A stretch of 64,000 nt of DNA, from NCBI RefSeq assembly GCF_002797735.1, contig NZ_PGFG01000001.1:434001-498000 (forward strand). The letters run 5' to 3'. Origin of the DNA: Thermoflavifilum aggregans (GTDB lineage: Bacteria; Bacteroidota; Bacteroidia; Chitinophagales; Chitinophagaceae). The notes under the pieces were generated by a model. The model made no database searches. It had not been told where the DNA came from and saw only the letters and a list, made by a program, of their open reading frames with translations. Both the position numbers and the translations under genes were made by a program. Positions 9,113 to 16,715 of this stretch are shown here, in pieces. Numbering within the stretch: the first letter of the stretch is position 1; each line of letters begins with the position of its first letter.

Positions 9113-9197
9113 TAACCTGCCATATTTTGGCGCTTATTCACCTAAGTTGGTTGGATGGGCAAAAGTTTTATTCGGGTATAAGATAGTTAGTGGAAAC
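9113..9197 (+). repeat. Candidate left-border recombination site (site A)
   Basis: The core-like 12-mer GTTAGTGGAAAC at 9186-9197 fits RTTNNNNGNNAY, and TCG occurs upstream at 9172-9174 with an 11-nt spacing instead of 14. A weak partner arm (AATAAC at 9111, TTTTGGC) lies upstream. The strongest argument is that CTAAC at the outer left arm of the next palindrome (10421-10425) pairs exactly with GTTAG here. The GTG start of the first cassette gene is inside this site. It could be an attI remnant or the right half of an earlier attC. Confidence 0.4.
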
Positions 9198-10056
9198 CCT
9201 AAAAAACCAAATCCACAGCGATTTTTACAATAAAAGTGACATTTTTGAGTTGATAGGGTGTGATATTTTAGTAACTTTACCCATTATGTTAACGATCGTT
9301 AAAAATTACGATTTAATTTGTTACCATTTGAGAAACAGCCTTTATTCTCAATTGGAAAATCCTTTGAAAAAGGACATAGACAAACTTTCTAAGGACATAA
9401 TTAACATCATAAATTCAAGCAAGAAAATCCAAAGTCAATCTGTTGATATTTTAGCTCAACTATTCAATTTGAGAGTTAAAGCAATTAAATGGCTTTCACA
9501 ACACAATAATTTCAACTATTTGGAAATGCTCTCTGAAGTTTCTAACCAGATTGAAGAAATTGGAGAAAATAAAAAAATGGAAATTCTGAAAGAGAATATT
9601 CTCTTTGCATTACGCTGTAACAGAAGAATTATTGAAAGTTTATTCAGTGCTAGAGAACAATCGGAAATTCTAAATATTGATTTCACTCAATTGCCTGACA
9701 TTAACTATCAACAATTTTTAGCATCTTTAGCTTTTGCAATTCCTGACGATGAAACGGCACAAAAAATTGCAGACTGGACTAATGCATCATTACACATAGA
9801 GTTTGTAATGTTAGCTGCCGACATCATAATAGATGAAAAAATTAAAGTGTCTGAAAAATCAATCAATGAGTTGTCATTCTTGGTGGCAGACGCTGCTCAA
9901 GAATATTCTGCTTTAGCAACAGAATTTGGCATATTAAAAACAAAAGCAAATCAACAAACATTACCAAACCAACCATTTGACAAGGGTTTTGTAAACGAAC
10001 AAAAGACACTTGCAGATATTGGAATTGAAGACTTTGCATCAAATTTTACAAACTAA
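9190..10056 (+). CDS. Unknown 288-aa protein, possible antitoxin partner of MazF
   Basis: I do not recognise a family. The protein is soluble, rich in Ile, Lys and Asn and mostly helical in appearance, with hydrophobic stretches too short for clear membrane segments and a C-terminal tail FDKGFVNEQKTLADIGIEDFA. It starts at GTG 9190; the first in-frame ATG is at 9286 and a stop lies two codons upstream of the GTG. It is followed after only 6 nt by a MazF-type toxin gene, so by position it would be the antitoxin, but at 288 residues it is far longer than usual MazE proteins. Base composition (about 30% G+C in a sampled line) is unlike rsgA and marks foreign origin. Function is inference from context only. 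Confidence 0.65.
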   Translation: METLKNQIHSDFYNKSDIFELIGCDILVTLPIMLTIVKNYDLICYHLRNSLYSQLENPLKKDIDKLSKDIINIINSSKKIQSQSVDILAQLFNLRVKAIKWLSQHNNFNYLEMLSEVSNQIEEIGENKKMEILKENILFALRCNRRIIESLFSAREQSEILNIDFTQLPDINYQQFLASLAFAIPDDETAQKIADWTNASLHIEFVMLAADIIIDEKIKVSEKSINELSFLVADAAQEYSALATEFGILKTKANQQTLPNQPFDKGFVNEQKTLADIGIEDFASNFTN

Positions 10057-10062
10057 TAAAGA

Positions 10063-10407
10063 ATGAACTTAGCTAAAGGTGAAATTATAGATGTTGACCT
10101 TGGTAAGCCACCAAAAGAAATTAAAGGTCACGAGCAAGGATTAGTAAGACCTTGCGTTGTAGTTAAGGCATTCAGTATTTTAGATTTAGCAATTGTAGTT
10201 CCTGTGACAAGCAAGCAGCCCAAATATCCGATTTTTACCATAGTTAAACTACCAAAAGGTTCTGGTGGTTTAACGTCTGACAGCTATGTTTTATGCCATC
10301 AAATCAGGGCTATTTCATTCAAAAGAATTATCAAAAAAAGAACGAGATTAGACGATAAAGACATTTTAAAAATCCACTCTGTTCTTATCGACACCTTAGA
10401 GATTTAA
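10063..10407 (+). CDS. MazF/PemK-type endoribonuclease toxin
   Basis: A 114-residue protein of the type II toxin fold. The N-terminus GEIIDVDLGKPPKEIKGHEQ followed by RPCVVV and later IVVPVTSK matches the PemK/MazF pattern (GDI-x-x-V-D-L, RP-x-x-V-V, V-V-P-x-T). The segment around residues 73-80 (SDSYVLCHQIRAIS) corresponds to the conserved SYVLCDQIRTID-like strand. MazF toxins are sequence-specific mRNA interferases. It is downstream of the 288-aa gene with a 6-nt gap and is the second gene of the first cassette; its stop is 12 nt before the first palindromic site. Toxins are known to stabilise integron arrays. Confidence 0.85.
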   Translation: MNLAKGEIIDVDLGKPPKEIKGHEQGLVRPCVVVKAFSILDLAIVVPVTSKQPKYPIFTIVKLPKGSGGLTSDSYVLCHQIRAISFKRIIKKRTRLDDKDILKIHSVLIDTLEI

Positions 10408-10418
10408 AGAAGGGCATT

Positions 10419-10556
10419 CGCTAACATCGGCTTTGCGTCAGACGAGGTGATGTGTTTCGTAGGGCAGTTTTTTGTAAATTTAAAATTATCTTATCCGAAT
10501 GTAGTTCGGTGGTGAAAATCGCCGCCATCGGGTAACTGCAAAACATTGTGCGTCAT
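10419..10556 (+). repeat. attC-like palindromic site B
   Basis: Outer left box CGCTAAC (10419-10425) and inner TTTGC (10432-10436), the latter pairing with GCAAA near 10539. Right arm TCG (10528-10530), 14 nt, then core ATTGTGCGTCAT (10545-10556). Length 138 bp. The left box does not fit its own core well but fits site A (GTTAG). Confidence 0.65.
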
Positions 10557-10604
10557 GATGCACTTATTGCAGCAGTAAGCAAATGTAAAAAGATTGAGTC
10601 AACC

Positions 10605-11435
10605 ATGAGGTTTAAAGATTACATTCAAAGACATTCTGCAACATGTTATTTTATTACAACCTTTATAATATCGTGGTTAGGTGCTTTTATTTTGGTTGCG
10701 TCAAAACTATTTAACAATGAGCCTATAAATAAAACGGACGGCATTTTAATGTTTCCGATTATGCTTATTGGTCCAAGCGCTGCAAGTATTATTTTAACTG
10801 GTTTTGTAGAAGGAAAAACAGGTCTGCGAAATCTTATGTCGCGAATCGTCAAATGGAAGGTGCCTGTCAAATGGTATTTTTTAGCATTCCTTATTCCACC
10901 GTGTTTGATTATGATAGTTCTTTTATTTTTAATGAATACGGTTTCTAATGAGTTCGCCCCTAATTTTTTCTTTCTTGGACTTGTATTTGGTATCCCTGCC
11001 GGTTTTTTTGAGGAGATTGGATGGACAGGTTATGCTTTCCCAAAAATGCGGCTAAAGATGAGCTTCATGCAAACAAGTATAATTCTTGGTTTTATTTGGG
11101 GGCTTTGGCATCTGCCCGTCATTGATTTTCTCGGAGCTGCAAGTCCGCACGGACGATACTTGTTGCCTTTTGGACTTGCTTTTATTGTAGCTATGGCAGC
11201 TATGCGGGTTATTATATCCTGGATATACTCTAACACCCTAAGTGTACTGTTAGCACAACTTACTCACGCTGTTTCTACCGGTTCTCTTGTTTTTTTTGGC
11301 CCAAATGCTTTATCCTCTGGTAAAGAAACTTTATGGTATTCACTTTACGCAATATTGCTATGGTTTGCTGTTTTAATTATTTCCCGGCTTAAAATCAAAA
11401 GGAACACGAACGCACAACAAAAGGCTTGGCAATAG
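10605..11435 (+). CDS. CPBP family intramembrane metalloprotease (cassette 2)
   Basis: A membrane protein of the CPBP/Abi (CAAX-protease-like) family. It has about seven to eight membrane segments, motif 1 as EEIGWTGYAFPKM (double Glu plus the R/P helix) and motif 2 as GLWHLPVIDF with the catalytic His; the third conserved motif with His is in AQLTHAVSTG. Such proteases cut in the membrane and are often linked to immunity or regulation. The ATG at 10605 (MRFKDYIQ) is preferred; a longer frame to 10548 would start inside the attC-like core. The last seven codons run into the left arm of the next palindrome, so the gene's C-terminus (NAQQKAWQ) is encoded by the recombination site. Confidence 0.88.
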   Translation: MRFKDYIQRHSATCYFITTFIISWLGAFILVASKLFNNEPINKTDGILMFPIMLIGPSAASIILTGFVEGKTGLRNLMSRIVKWKVPVKWYFLAFLIPPCLIMIVLLFLMNTVSNEFAPNFFFLGLVFGIPAGFFEEIGWTGYAFPKMRLKMSFMQTSIILGFIWGLWHLPVIDFLGAASPHGRYLLPFGLAFIVAMAAMRVIISWIYSNTLSVLLAQLTHAVSTGSLVFFGPNALSSGKETLWYSLYAILLWFAVLIISRLKIKRNTNAQQKAWQ

Positions 11436-11611
11436 ACTGGCTGAAGGAATAACAATGAGCTATAGTTCACTATCAGCAATAGTTCCAGCAAATGAACAAA
11501 TATCAGCTTTTTGTATTTACATTTGGCTACCATTTTTCAATCAGCTGACGTTCGGTGCTGAAAATTATAAAATGCCAGCCCTTCGCCAAGCCAAAAACCG
11601 TTGTGCGTAAC
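11411..11611 (+). repeat. attC-like palindromic site C
   Basis: The best example. Left arm CGCACAAC-AAAA-GGCTTGGC (11411-11430), right arm GCCAAGCC-AAAAACC-GTTGTGCG (11585-11607). Both 8-bp boxes are perfectly complementary and the spacers differ (4 versus 7 nt), as in the R and L boxes of integron attC sites. The core is GTTGTGCGTAAC (11600-11611), 14 nt after TCG. Length 201 bp, longer than most attC. Confidence 0.78.
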
Positions 11612-11675
11612 TTTAGAAGAAGCCTTTAATAATTTGAAAGCGAAAGAAAAACACAGTAACTAAATAAACCATTTT

Positions 11676-12272
11676 ATGACAAAAAGAAATATTCTCATAA
11701 TTGTTCTTTGCTCGTTGTGCGGTACAACTTATTCGCAGACAAATAAGCAAATCCTTGAATTATTTAATACATTTCAAGATGGTTATACAAGACGAGACAC
11801 AAGTTTGGTTAACAAATTTGCAAATAACGTATGCACTAAGGATATACAAATTCTTGGAACAGGCGAAGACGAATGGTTTCAGGGAATTACTTCGGCAAAA
11901 AACTTTTTTAGAAATGACTGGTTATATTGGTTCAGTTTGGATTTAGACACATCAACATTAAGTTTATCAATAACCGACAATACAGCATTTTTTTTAATTA
12001 AAGGAATTGCATCTATAACATTTCCTAATAAAGAAGCAGCTTATGATTTTGCTTACAAGCGACTTCAACAATTAATAAGTACAGAAAAAACAAGCCGTAC
12101 TAAATTACTTTCTTATTCAAGCGAAGCATCTAACTTAATTCAGCAAATTGAAATCGGCAGCCTAGAAATAAAATATTCGATACGCATTTCGGGTGCAATT
12201 GTAAAACAAAATGACAAGTGGTTATTTAAGCAATTAGTATTTTCATTTCCATACCCAATGACAAGAAAATAA
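11676..12272 (+). CDS. Secreted SnoaL/DUF4440-like protein (cassette 3)
   Basis: A 198-residue protein with a clear signal peptide (MTKRNILIIVLCSLCGTTYSQ) and a mature part beginning NKQILELFNTFQDGYTRRD, which resembles the first helix of NTF2-like/SnoaL/DUF4440 folds, followed by a DEWFQGITSAKNFF segment and a C-terminal strand with NDKWLFKQLVFSFP typical of that fold. These domains often bind small molecules; no catalytic residues can be assigned. It is the first of two genes in its cassette, 64 nt after the preceding core, and is AT-rich like its neighbours. Confidence 0.7.
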   Translation: MTKRNILIIVLCSLCGTTYSQTNKQILELFNTFQDGYTRRDTSLVNKFANNVCTKDIQILGTGEDEWFQGITSAKNFFRNDWLYWFSLDLDTSTLSLSITDNTAFFLIKGIASITFPNKEAAYDFAYKRLQQLISTEKTSRTKLLSYSSEASNLIQQIEIGSLEIKYSIRISGAIVKQNDKWLFKQLVFSFPYPMTRK

Positions 12273-12300
12273 ATAAAAAATATTACCTAAATACTTAATC

Positions 12301-12639
12301 ATGATAAATACGCAATGGAAAATCCATTATTTTTGTGCTGCTGTTCTTTACCCATACAAAGAAGGTGCAACATGTGACTTTGAACATTATTCAAAAAACG
12401 TAATTCCAGAGTATGTAGAAATCTTGGGAGACAACTGTGTAAAATTTAAAGTTTGCAAAAGACTATCAACACCAGGCGTACCAAACTCAAGCTTCGTTTG
12501 TTGTGCTAATGTATGGATTAAGAATCCTCAAAAATCTGGTGCAGCAATGTCAGACCCAAGAATGAATGAGTTGATGGCAAAAATTTCATCGTTTACTGAA
12601 ATACAACCCATCAGACAATTTGAAAGGGTGATTTATTAA
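12301..12639 (+). CDS. EthD-like small protein (cassette 3)
   Basis: A 112-residue soluble protein. The N-terminal strand with AAVLYPYKEGATCDFEHY and a later GDNCVKFKVCKRL, then the C-terminal FTEIQPIRQFERV, fit the EthD/dimeric alpha-beta barrel family (short ferredoxin-like proteins found near oxidoreductases or alone). The assignment is by pattern and not certain. It follows the SnoaL-like gene after 28 nt and ends 15 nt before the left arm of the next palindrome. Confidence 0.65.
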   Translation: MINTQWKIHYFCAAVLYPYKEGATCDFEHYSKNVIPEYVEILGDNCVKFKVCKRLSTPGVPNSSFVCCANVWIKNPQKSGAAMSDPRMNELMAKISSFTEIQPIRQFERVIY

Positions 12640-12654
12640 GAGTAAAAAAATAAA

Positions 12655-12859
12655 CGCACAACAAATGGCTTGGCAAAATATGGGCTTGATCTTGTTATCT
12701 TCGGTAGTTTTAGTTCTGTTGTGCTGTGGTTCGGGGCTGGACATTTACTGTTTAGCTTTTGTTTGTTATCTTCAACATCAGTTTTTCAATCAGCATTTGT
12801 TTTGAGCTTGACCAGCATCTATTCCTGTGCTTCGCCAAGCCTCGAATGTTACCAGTAAC
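12655..12859 (+). repeat. attC-like palindromic site D
   Basis: Left arm CGCACAAC-AAAT-GGCTTGGC (12655-12674), 19 of 20 bases identical to site C. Right arm GCCAAGCC (12834-12841), 6-nt spacer, core GTTACCAGTAAC (12848-12859), 13 nt after TCG. The left outer box matches the core of site C (GTTGTGCG, 8/8) but only 3 of 8 bases of its own core. Confidence 0.75.
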
Positions 12860-12895
12860 CGTAGGACGACCACATTACTGACAAATAGAACAAGT

Positions 12896-13444
12896 ATGAT
12901 AACATACATTTCACTACTAAGAGGAATTAACGTAAGCGGACAAAAACTCATCAAAATGGACGCTTTACGGAAGTCGTATGAAAATTTAGATTTTCATAAC
13001 GTAACGACCTATTTGCAAAGCGGAAATGTCATCTTTACAGGAAAGGACACAAGACCTGATGAACTTGCGCAAACAATAACACGACAAATTGAAAAGGACT
13101 TTTGCTTTGACGTTCTTGTAATCGTATTATCCATTGACAAACTGAAACAAATAATTGACAGCAATCCGTTTGTAAAGAATAACAACAAAGACAAGAATTT
13201 TCTACACGTTACTTTTCTATCTTCAAAACCACTAAAGTTTGACCTGAACTCCATAGAAGAAAAGAAACTAAACGGAGATGAAATCATTATTAGCGATAAT
13301 GCTGTTTACTTGTATTGCCCCAACGGATATGGAAAGTCAAAATTGAGCAACAGTTTTTTAGAAATAAAACTAAAAGTAGGTGGAACAACAAGAAATTGGA
13401 AAACAACAAATCAACTTTTAAAAATCGCACAACAAATAAGGTAA
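12896..13444 (+). CDS. DUF1697 family protein (cassette 4)
   Basis: A 182-residue protein with the family N-terminus ITYISLLRGINVSGQ and then TYLQSGNVIFTG, both hallmarks of DUF1697. The C-terminal GYGKSKLSNSFLE and GGTTRNWKTTNQLL complete the family pattern. The function of DUF1697 is unknown. An ATG at 12896 is chosen because the frame upstream runs into the preceding palindromic core. DUF1697 genes are frequent as isolated horizontally moved genes. The next gene begins 3 nt after the stop. Confidence 0.9.
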   Translation: MITYISLLRGINVSGQKLIKMDALRKSYENLDFHNVTTYLQSGNVIFTGKDTRPDELAQTITRQIEKDFCFDVLVIVLSIDKLKQIIDSNPFVKNNNKDKNFLHVTFLSSKPLKFDLNSIEEKKLNGDEIIISDNAVYLYCPNGYGKSKLSNSFLEIKLKVGGTTRNWKTTNQLLKIAQQIR

Positions 13445-13447
13445 ACA

Positions 13448-13873
13448 ATGAACATAGAATTGACAATAACACTAAGCATTGAAATAAGTGCTGACAAAGC
13501 AAAGGTTTGGGACGCTTTGACAAATCCCGAAAAAATAAAAATCTATCTTTTCGGAACTGAAACTTTGACCGATTGGAAGACGGGAAGTGAAATTATTTTT
13601 CAAGGAGAGTACTAAGGACAACAATACAAAGACAAAGGAACAATTCTTGACATTAAAACAAATGAGCTATTGCAATATTCTTATTGGAGTGGTTTTTCAG
13701 GACTTGAAGACAAATCCGAAAATTATTCGTTAGTAACATACAAACTTGAAACCGCCAACGATAATACTTTGCTGACATTGACACAAAAAGGCTTTGTGAA
13801 CGAGCAAGCACAACAACATTCGCAGACAAATTGGACAAACGTTTTACAACAAATAAAACAAATGACAGAATAA
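13448..13873 (+). pseudogene. SRPBCC/AHSA1-like gene with in-frame stop (cassette 4)
   Basis: An open frame of 142 codons interrupted by one in-frame TAA at 13613-13615 (codon 56). Before it: an SRPBCC start of the type LTISIEISADKAKVWDALTNP followed by WKTGSEIIFQGEY (paraphrased from the frame at 13448-13612); after it: KDKGTILDIKTNELLQYSYW, SGLEDK, and a C-terminal WTNVLQQIKQMTE. Both halves are in the same frame and fit the START/AHSA1 fold, so a single nonsense change (most simply GAA to TAA) explains the break. The gene starts 3 nt after DUF1697 in the same cassette. Confidence 0.82.
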
Positions 13874-13881
13874 TAACCGCA

Positions 13882-13980
13882 GCTAATAGGGGTTTGGCAA
13901 AGGTGGCGGTTCAGTGCTTCGCGAACACATTTTTGGTAAAATTCACCGCCTTCGGCAATACCCAAACCATTAGTAGTAAT
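13882..13980 (+). repeat. attC-like palindromic site E
   Basis: Left GCTAAT (13882-13887) and GGTTTGG; inner stem GGCGGT (13905-13910) with ACCGCC (13945-13950). Right arm TCG (13952-13954), 14 nt, core ATTAGTAGTAAT (13969-13980). CTAAT pairs with its own ATTAG. Length 99 bp, the shortest of the set. Confidence 0.68.
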
Positions 13981-13997
13981 TTTAATGGTCACTTTTA

Positions 13998-15521
13998 ATG
14001 GCAAAAAAAACGAAAATTTTAATAGGTTTCATTGGACTTAAATTTTTGCTGCAATACTTACTATTAAGTAGTGAGTATGAACTGCATAGAGACGAGTATT
14101 TATATCTTGACCAAGCAAATCATTTGGCTTGGGGTTATCTTTCTGTTCCACCTTTTACCTCTTGGACATCATACATTATTCGATTATTGGGCAATTCAAT
14201 TTTTTGGGTTAGATTTTTCCCTGCCCTCTATGGTGCTTTGACAATCTATGTGGTTTGGAAAGCAATAGAAGAATTAGGAGGAAACCTATTTGCATTGATT
14301 TTAGGTGCAACTTGTGTTTTATTTTCCGCACTATTGCGAATAAATATCTTGTATCAACCCAATTCTTTTGATGTCTTAAGTTGGACGGTTTTATATTTTA
14401 TTCTACTAAAATACATTAAAACGGAAGACGCAAAGTGGTTGTTTATAGGGGCCACAGCATTTGCAATCGGATTCTTAAATAAATACAACATTGTTTTTCT
14501 ATTAATCGGACTTGTACCTTCATTATTGATTACTGAACATAGGAAAATATTCTTAAAAACCACTTTTTATTTTGCCATTTTATTAAGCTTGATTCTAATT
14601 TTACCTAATCTCATATGGCAATACAATAACAATTTTCCAGTCTTACACCATTTGAAAGAATTGGCCGAAACTCAATTAGTAAATGTCAATAGAGTTGAAT
14701 TTTTAAAAAATCAGTTGCTCTTTTTTTTAGGTTCATTTATTGAAATATTTTCATCATTTTATGCGTTCCTTTTTTATAAACCATTCCAAAAATATCGTCT
14801 TTTCTTTTTCTCAATAATCTTTACTTTAATAGCCTTTCTTTACTTTAGGGCGAAAGATTATTATGCCATTGGTATTTACCCTATTTACATTGCTTTTGGT
14901 TCTGTTTTTCTTGCAGACGTATTAAAAGTCGGTTGGAAAAAATTTTTACAACCAATTGCAATTGGAATTACCCTACTACTATTTATTCCTATTTATAATG
15001 TTGCGTTTCCAAATAGAAGTCCAGAGTATATAATTCAGCATTCAGACAATTACAAAAAGTTGGGTATGTTGCGTTGGGAAGATGGTAAAGACCATTCATT
15101 ACCACAGGATTTTGCAGATATGCTCGGTTGGAAAGAATTAGCACAGAAAGTTGATCGCATTTATTTAAGTTTACCGAATAAAAATAATACGCTTATTCTT
15201 TGCGATAATTATGGAGAGGCAGGGGCAATTAATTTTTATACAAATCAAAAATTACGAGCAGTTTCATTTAATGCAGACTACATAGATTGGTTTGATTTAA
15301 CTAAAAAATATGAAAACTTAATTTTAGTAAAGGAAGCTGAAGAAGTAAATTTAGCATTACACGAGATATCGCCATTTTTTTTAAATTCAAATCTAGCAGA
15401 CTCAATAACTAATCAATATGCCAGAGAATTTGGGACGGGGATAATTGTTTTCACAGGTGCAAAAATTGACATTAGACAAAGAATTAAATATGAAATTGAC
15501 GAAAAGAAAAACTATCACTAA
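13998..15521 (+). CDS. GT39/GT83-type membrane glycosyltransferase (cassette 5)
   Basis: A 507-residue polytopic membrane protein of the ArnT/PMT-like group (dolichyl-phosphate-mannose mannosyltransferase fold). After the first helix comes the luminal-loop acidic pair typical of the GT-C active site in YELHRDEYLYLDQANHL (about residues 28-44), then about eleven further membrane segments and a soluble C-terminal part from about residue 350. The family moves sugars from polyprenyl carriers to lipid or protein acceptors. The gene starts 17 nt after the core of site E and its stop codon overlaps the left box of site F. At 1.5 kb it is long for a cassette gene, and its G+C is very low (14/60 in one sampled line). 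Confidence 0.87.
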   Translation: MAKKTKILIGFIGLKFLLQYLLLSSEYELHRDEYLYLDQANHLAWGYLSVPPFTSWTSYIIRLLGNSIFWVRFFPALYGALTIYVVWKAIEELGGNLFALILGATCVLFSALLRINILYQPNSFDVLSWTVLYFILLKYIKTEDAKWLFIGATAFAIGFLNKYNIVFLLIGLVPSLLITEHRKIFLKTTFYFAILLSLILILPNLIWQYNNNFPVLHHLKELAETQLVNVNRVEFLKNQLLFFLGSFIEIFSSFYAFLFYKPFQKYRLFFFSIIFTLIAFLYFRAKDYYAIGIYPIYIAFGSVFLADVLKVGWKKFLQPIAIGITLLLFIPIYNVAFPNRSPEYIIQHSDNYKKLGMLRWEDGKDHSLPQDFADMLGWKELAQKVDRIYLSLPNKNNTLILCDNYGEAGAINFYTNQKLRAVSFNADYIDWFDLTKKYENLILVKEAEEVNLALHEISPFFLNSNLADSITNQYAREFGTGIIVFTGAKIDIRQRIKYEIDEKKNYH

Positions 15522-15655
15522 CATGGTATTGGCAATAGTGGTGCTGATAGTTGTAAATTCAACATTTGTAATTCTATCGGGCATTTGTGCACATGTTGGT
15601 CTGACCTTTTTCAAATCCCCCCACCGTCGCCAATACGTAAACTGTTATAGGCAAT
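15516..15655 (+). repeat. attC-like palindromic site F
   Basis: Left box CACTAAC (15516-15522), 3-nt spacer, GTATTGGC (15526-15533), perfectly complementary to GCCAATAC (15629-15636); 7-nt right spacer; core GTTATAGGCAAT (15644-15655), 14 nt after TCG. The left ACTAA matches TTAGT of the previous core (site E) in 5/5 positions. Confidence 0.75.
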
Positions 15656-15714
15656 TTCACAACAGCCCACATTGAAAGAAGTAAATCGAAATACACATTT
15701 TAAAATTTGAAAAT

Positions 15715-16170
15715 ATGCAAAAAATCCCCTTTAAACCTAAGGGAATGAATATCGTCAACCCGTACCTTATAGTAGAAAATGTTCAGGAATTGATTAACTT
15801 TACCGAGCAGGTATTTAATGCAAAACTAAGGTATAAACTATACCGCCCAAACGGACAAATAATGCACGCTGAAATATTAATTGGAGACAGCATAGTTATG
15901 GCAGGAGAGCCTATGAAAGACTTTGGAATCTTCCCATGTTCACTTTTTCTGTATATCGAAGACTGCGATAGTGTTTATACAAAAGCATTAAATTACGGTT
16001 GCACATCAATTATGGAGCCGACAACAATGAGGCACGCAGGTGAAAGATATGGCGGAGTAATGGATAAAAACGGTAATATTTGGTGGATAGCAACTCATAT
16101 TGAAAATGTAAGTCCAGAAGAACAAGCAAAACGAATACAAGAGATGAAAGAGAATTGGAGAGAAGAATAA
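15715..16170 (+). CDS. VOC/PhnB-like protein (cassette 6)
   Basis: A 151-residue protein of the vicinal-oxygen-chelate superfamily, PhnB-like subgroup. It has the two beta-alpha-beta-beta-beta modules: NPYLIVENVQELINFTEQVF then MHAEILIGDSIVM, and LFLYIEDCDSVYTKAL then GERYGGVMDKNGNIWWIATH. The DKNG-NIW ending is diagnostic for the family. Members bind metals or small molecules and include resistance proteins, but the metal ligands cannot be assigned with confidence. It sits 59 nt after a core, alone in its cassette. Confidence 0.88.
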   Translation: MQKIPFKPKGMNIVNPYLIVENVQELINFTEQVFNAKLRYKLYRPNGQIMHAEILIGDSIVMAGEPMKDFGIFPCSLFLYIEDCDSVYTKALNYGCTSIMEPTTMRHAGERYGGVMDKNGNIWWIATHIENVSPEEQAKRIQEMKENWREE

Positions 16171-16174
16171 AAAT

Positions 16175-16275
16175 ACGATAAAATCGTATTGGAAATGGAC
16201 CGGCTGAACGATTTCGATTGAAATCCCGTGCTAAAAATTCAGCCCATCGCCAAGCTGTTCTACATTTTGCGTCAT
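16175..16275 (+). repeat. attC-like palindromic site G
   Basis: Left ACGATAAAAT (16175-16184), then TTGG; GGCTGAA (16202-16208) pairs perfectly with TTCAGCC (16238-16244). Right arm TCG (16247-16249), 14 nt, core ATTTTGCGTCAT (16264-16275). Length 101 bp. Confidence 0.68.
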
Positions 16276-16312
16276 TAAAGAAAATTCGTGATAAAATAAA
16301 AAATATGAAATT

Positions 16313-16711
16313 ATGAACCTAGAATTTAAGCCAAAAGGATATAACTCTGTATCACCCTATTTTGTTGTGAACGGAGCTAACAAATTGATTGATTTGTTAA
16401 TCAAGATTTTCGATGCAGAGGTATTGCGGAAATATGATATGCCTGACGGAAAAATAATGCACGCTGAAATTAAAATTGACGATTCTGTGCTTATGTTTGG
16501 AGACTCGTCAGATAAATTTCCACCGAATAAATTACTGACTCATATTTATGTTCCGGATGTCGATAAGGTTTTCCAAAAAGCGATAGATTTAGGCTGTGAG
16601 CCCATCGAAGAACCTAAAGAAAGAGATGGCGACCCAGACCGCAGAGGAGCCTTTAAGGATTTTGCTGGAAATATTTGGTCGATTGCAACACAAATCAATA
16701 AAGAAAAATGA
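16313..16711 (+). CDS. VOC/PhnB-like protein (cassette 7)
   Basis: A 132-residue second VOC protein, related to the one in cassette 6: both begin with a FKPKG motif, have a hydrophobic first strand (SPYFVVNGANKLIDLLIKIF here), share a Gly-Lys/Gln-IMHAE segment, and end with a FAGNIWSIATQ-type strand. The second module shows YVPDVDKVFQKAIDLGC and DPDRRGAFKD. The start is ATG at 16313, 38 nt after the core of site G. Function is unknown beyond the fold; two related VOC genes in adjacent cassettes suggest either independent capture or duplication. Confidence 0.88.
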   Translation: MNLEFKPKGYNSVSPYFVVNGANKLIDLLIKIFDAEVLRKYDMPDGKIMHAEIKIDDSVLMFGDSSDKFPPNKLLTHIYVPDVDKVFQKAIDLGCEPIEEPKERDGDPDRRGAFKDFAGNIWSIATQINKEK

Positions 16712-16715
16712 CGTC

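Noticed and set aside
10548..10604. Extended N-terminus of the CPBP gene starting inside the palindrome core
   Set aside because: The extension begins within core ATTGTGCGTCAT and has no family similarity; the ATG at 10605 gives a normal start.
12670..12858. Hydrophobic 62-codon frame in palindrome D
   Set aside because: It lies wholly within the imperfect palindrome and its protein-like appearance follows from the low-complexity arms.
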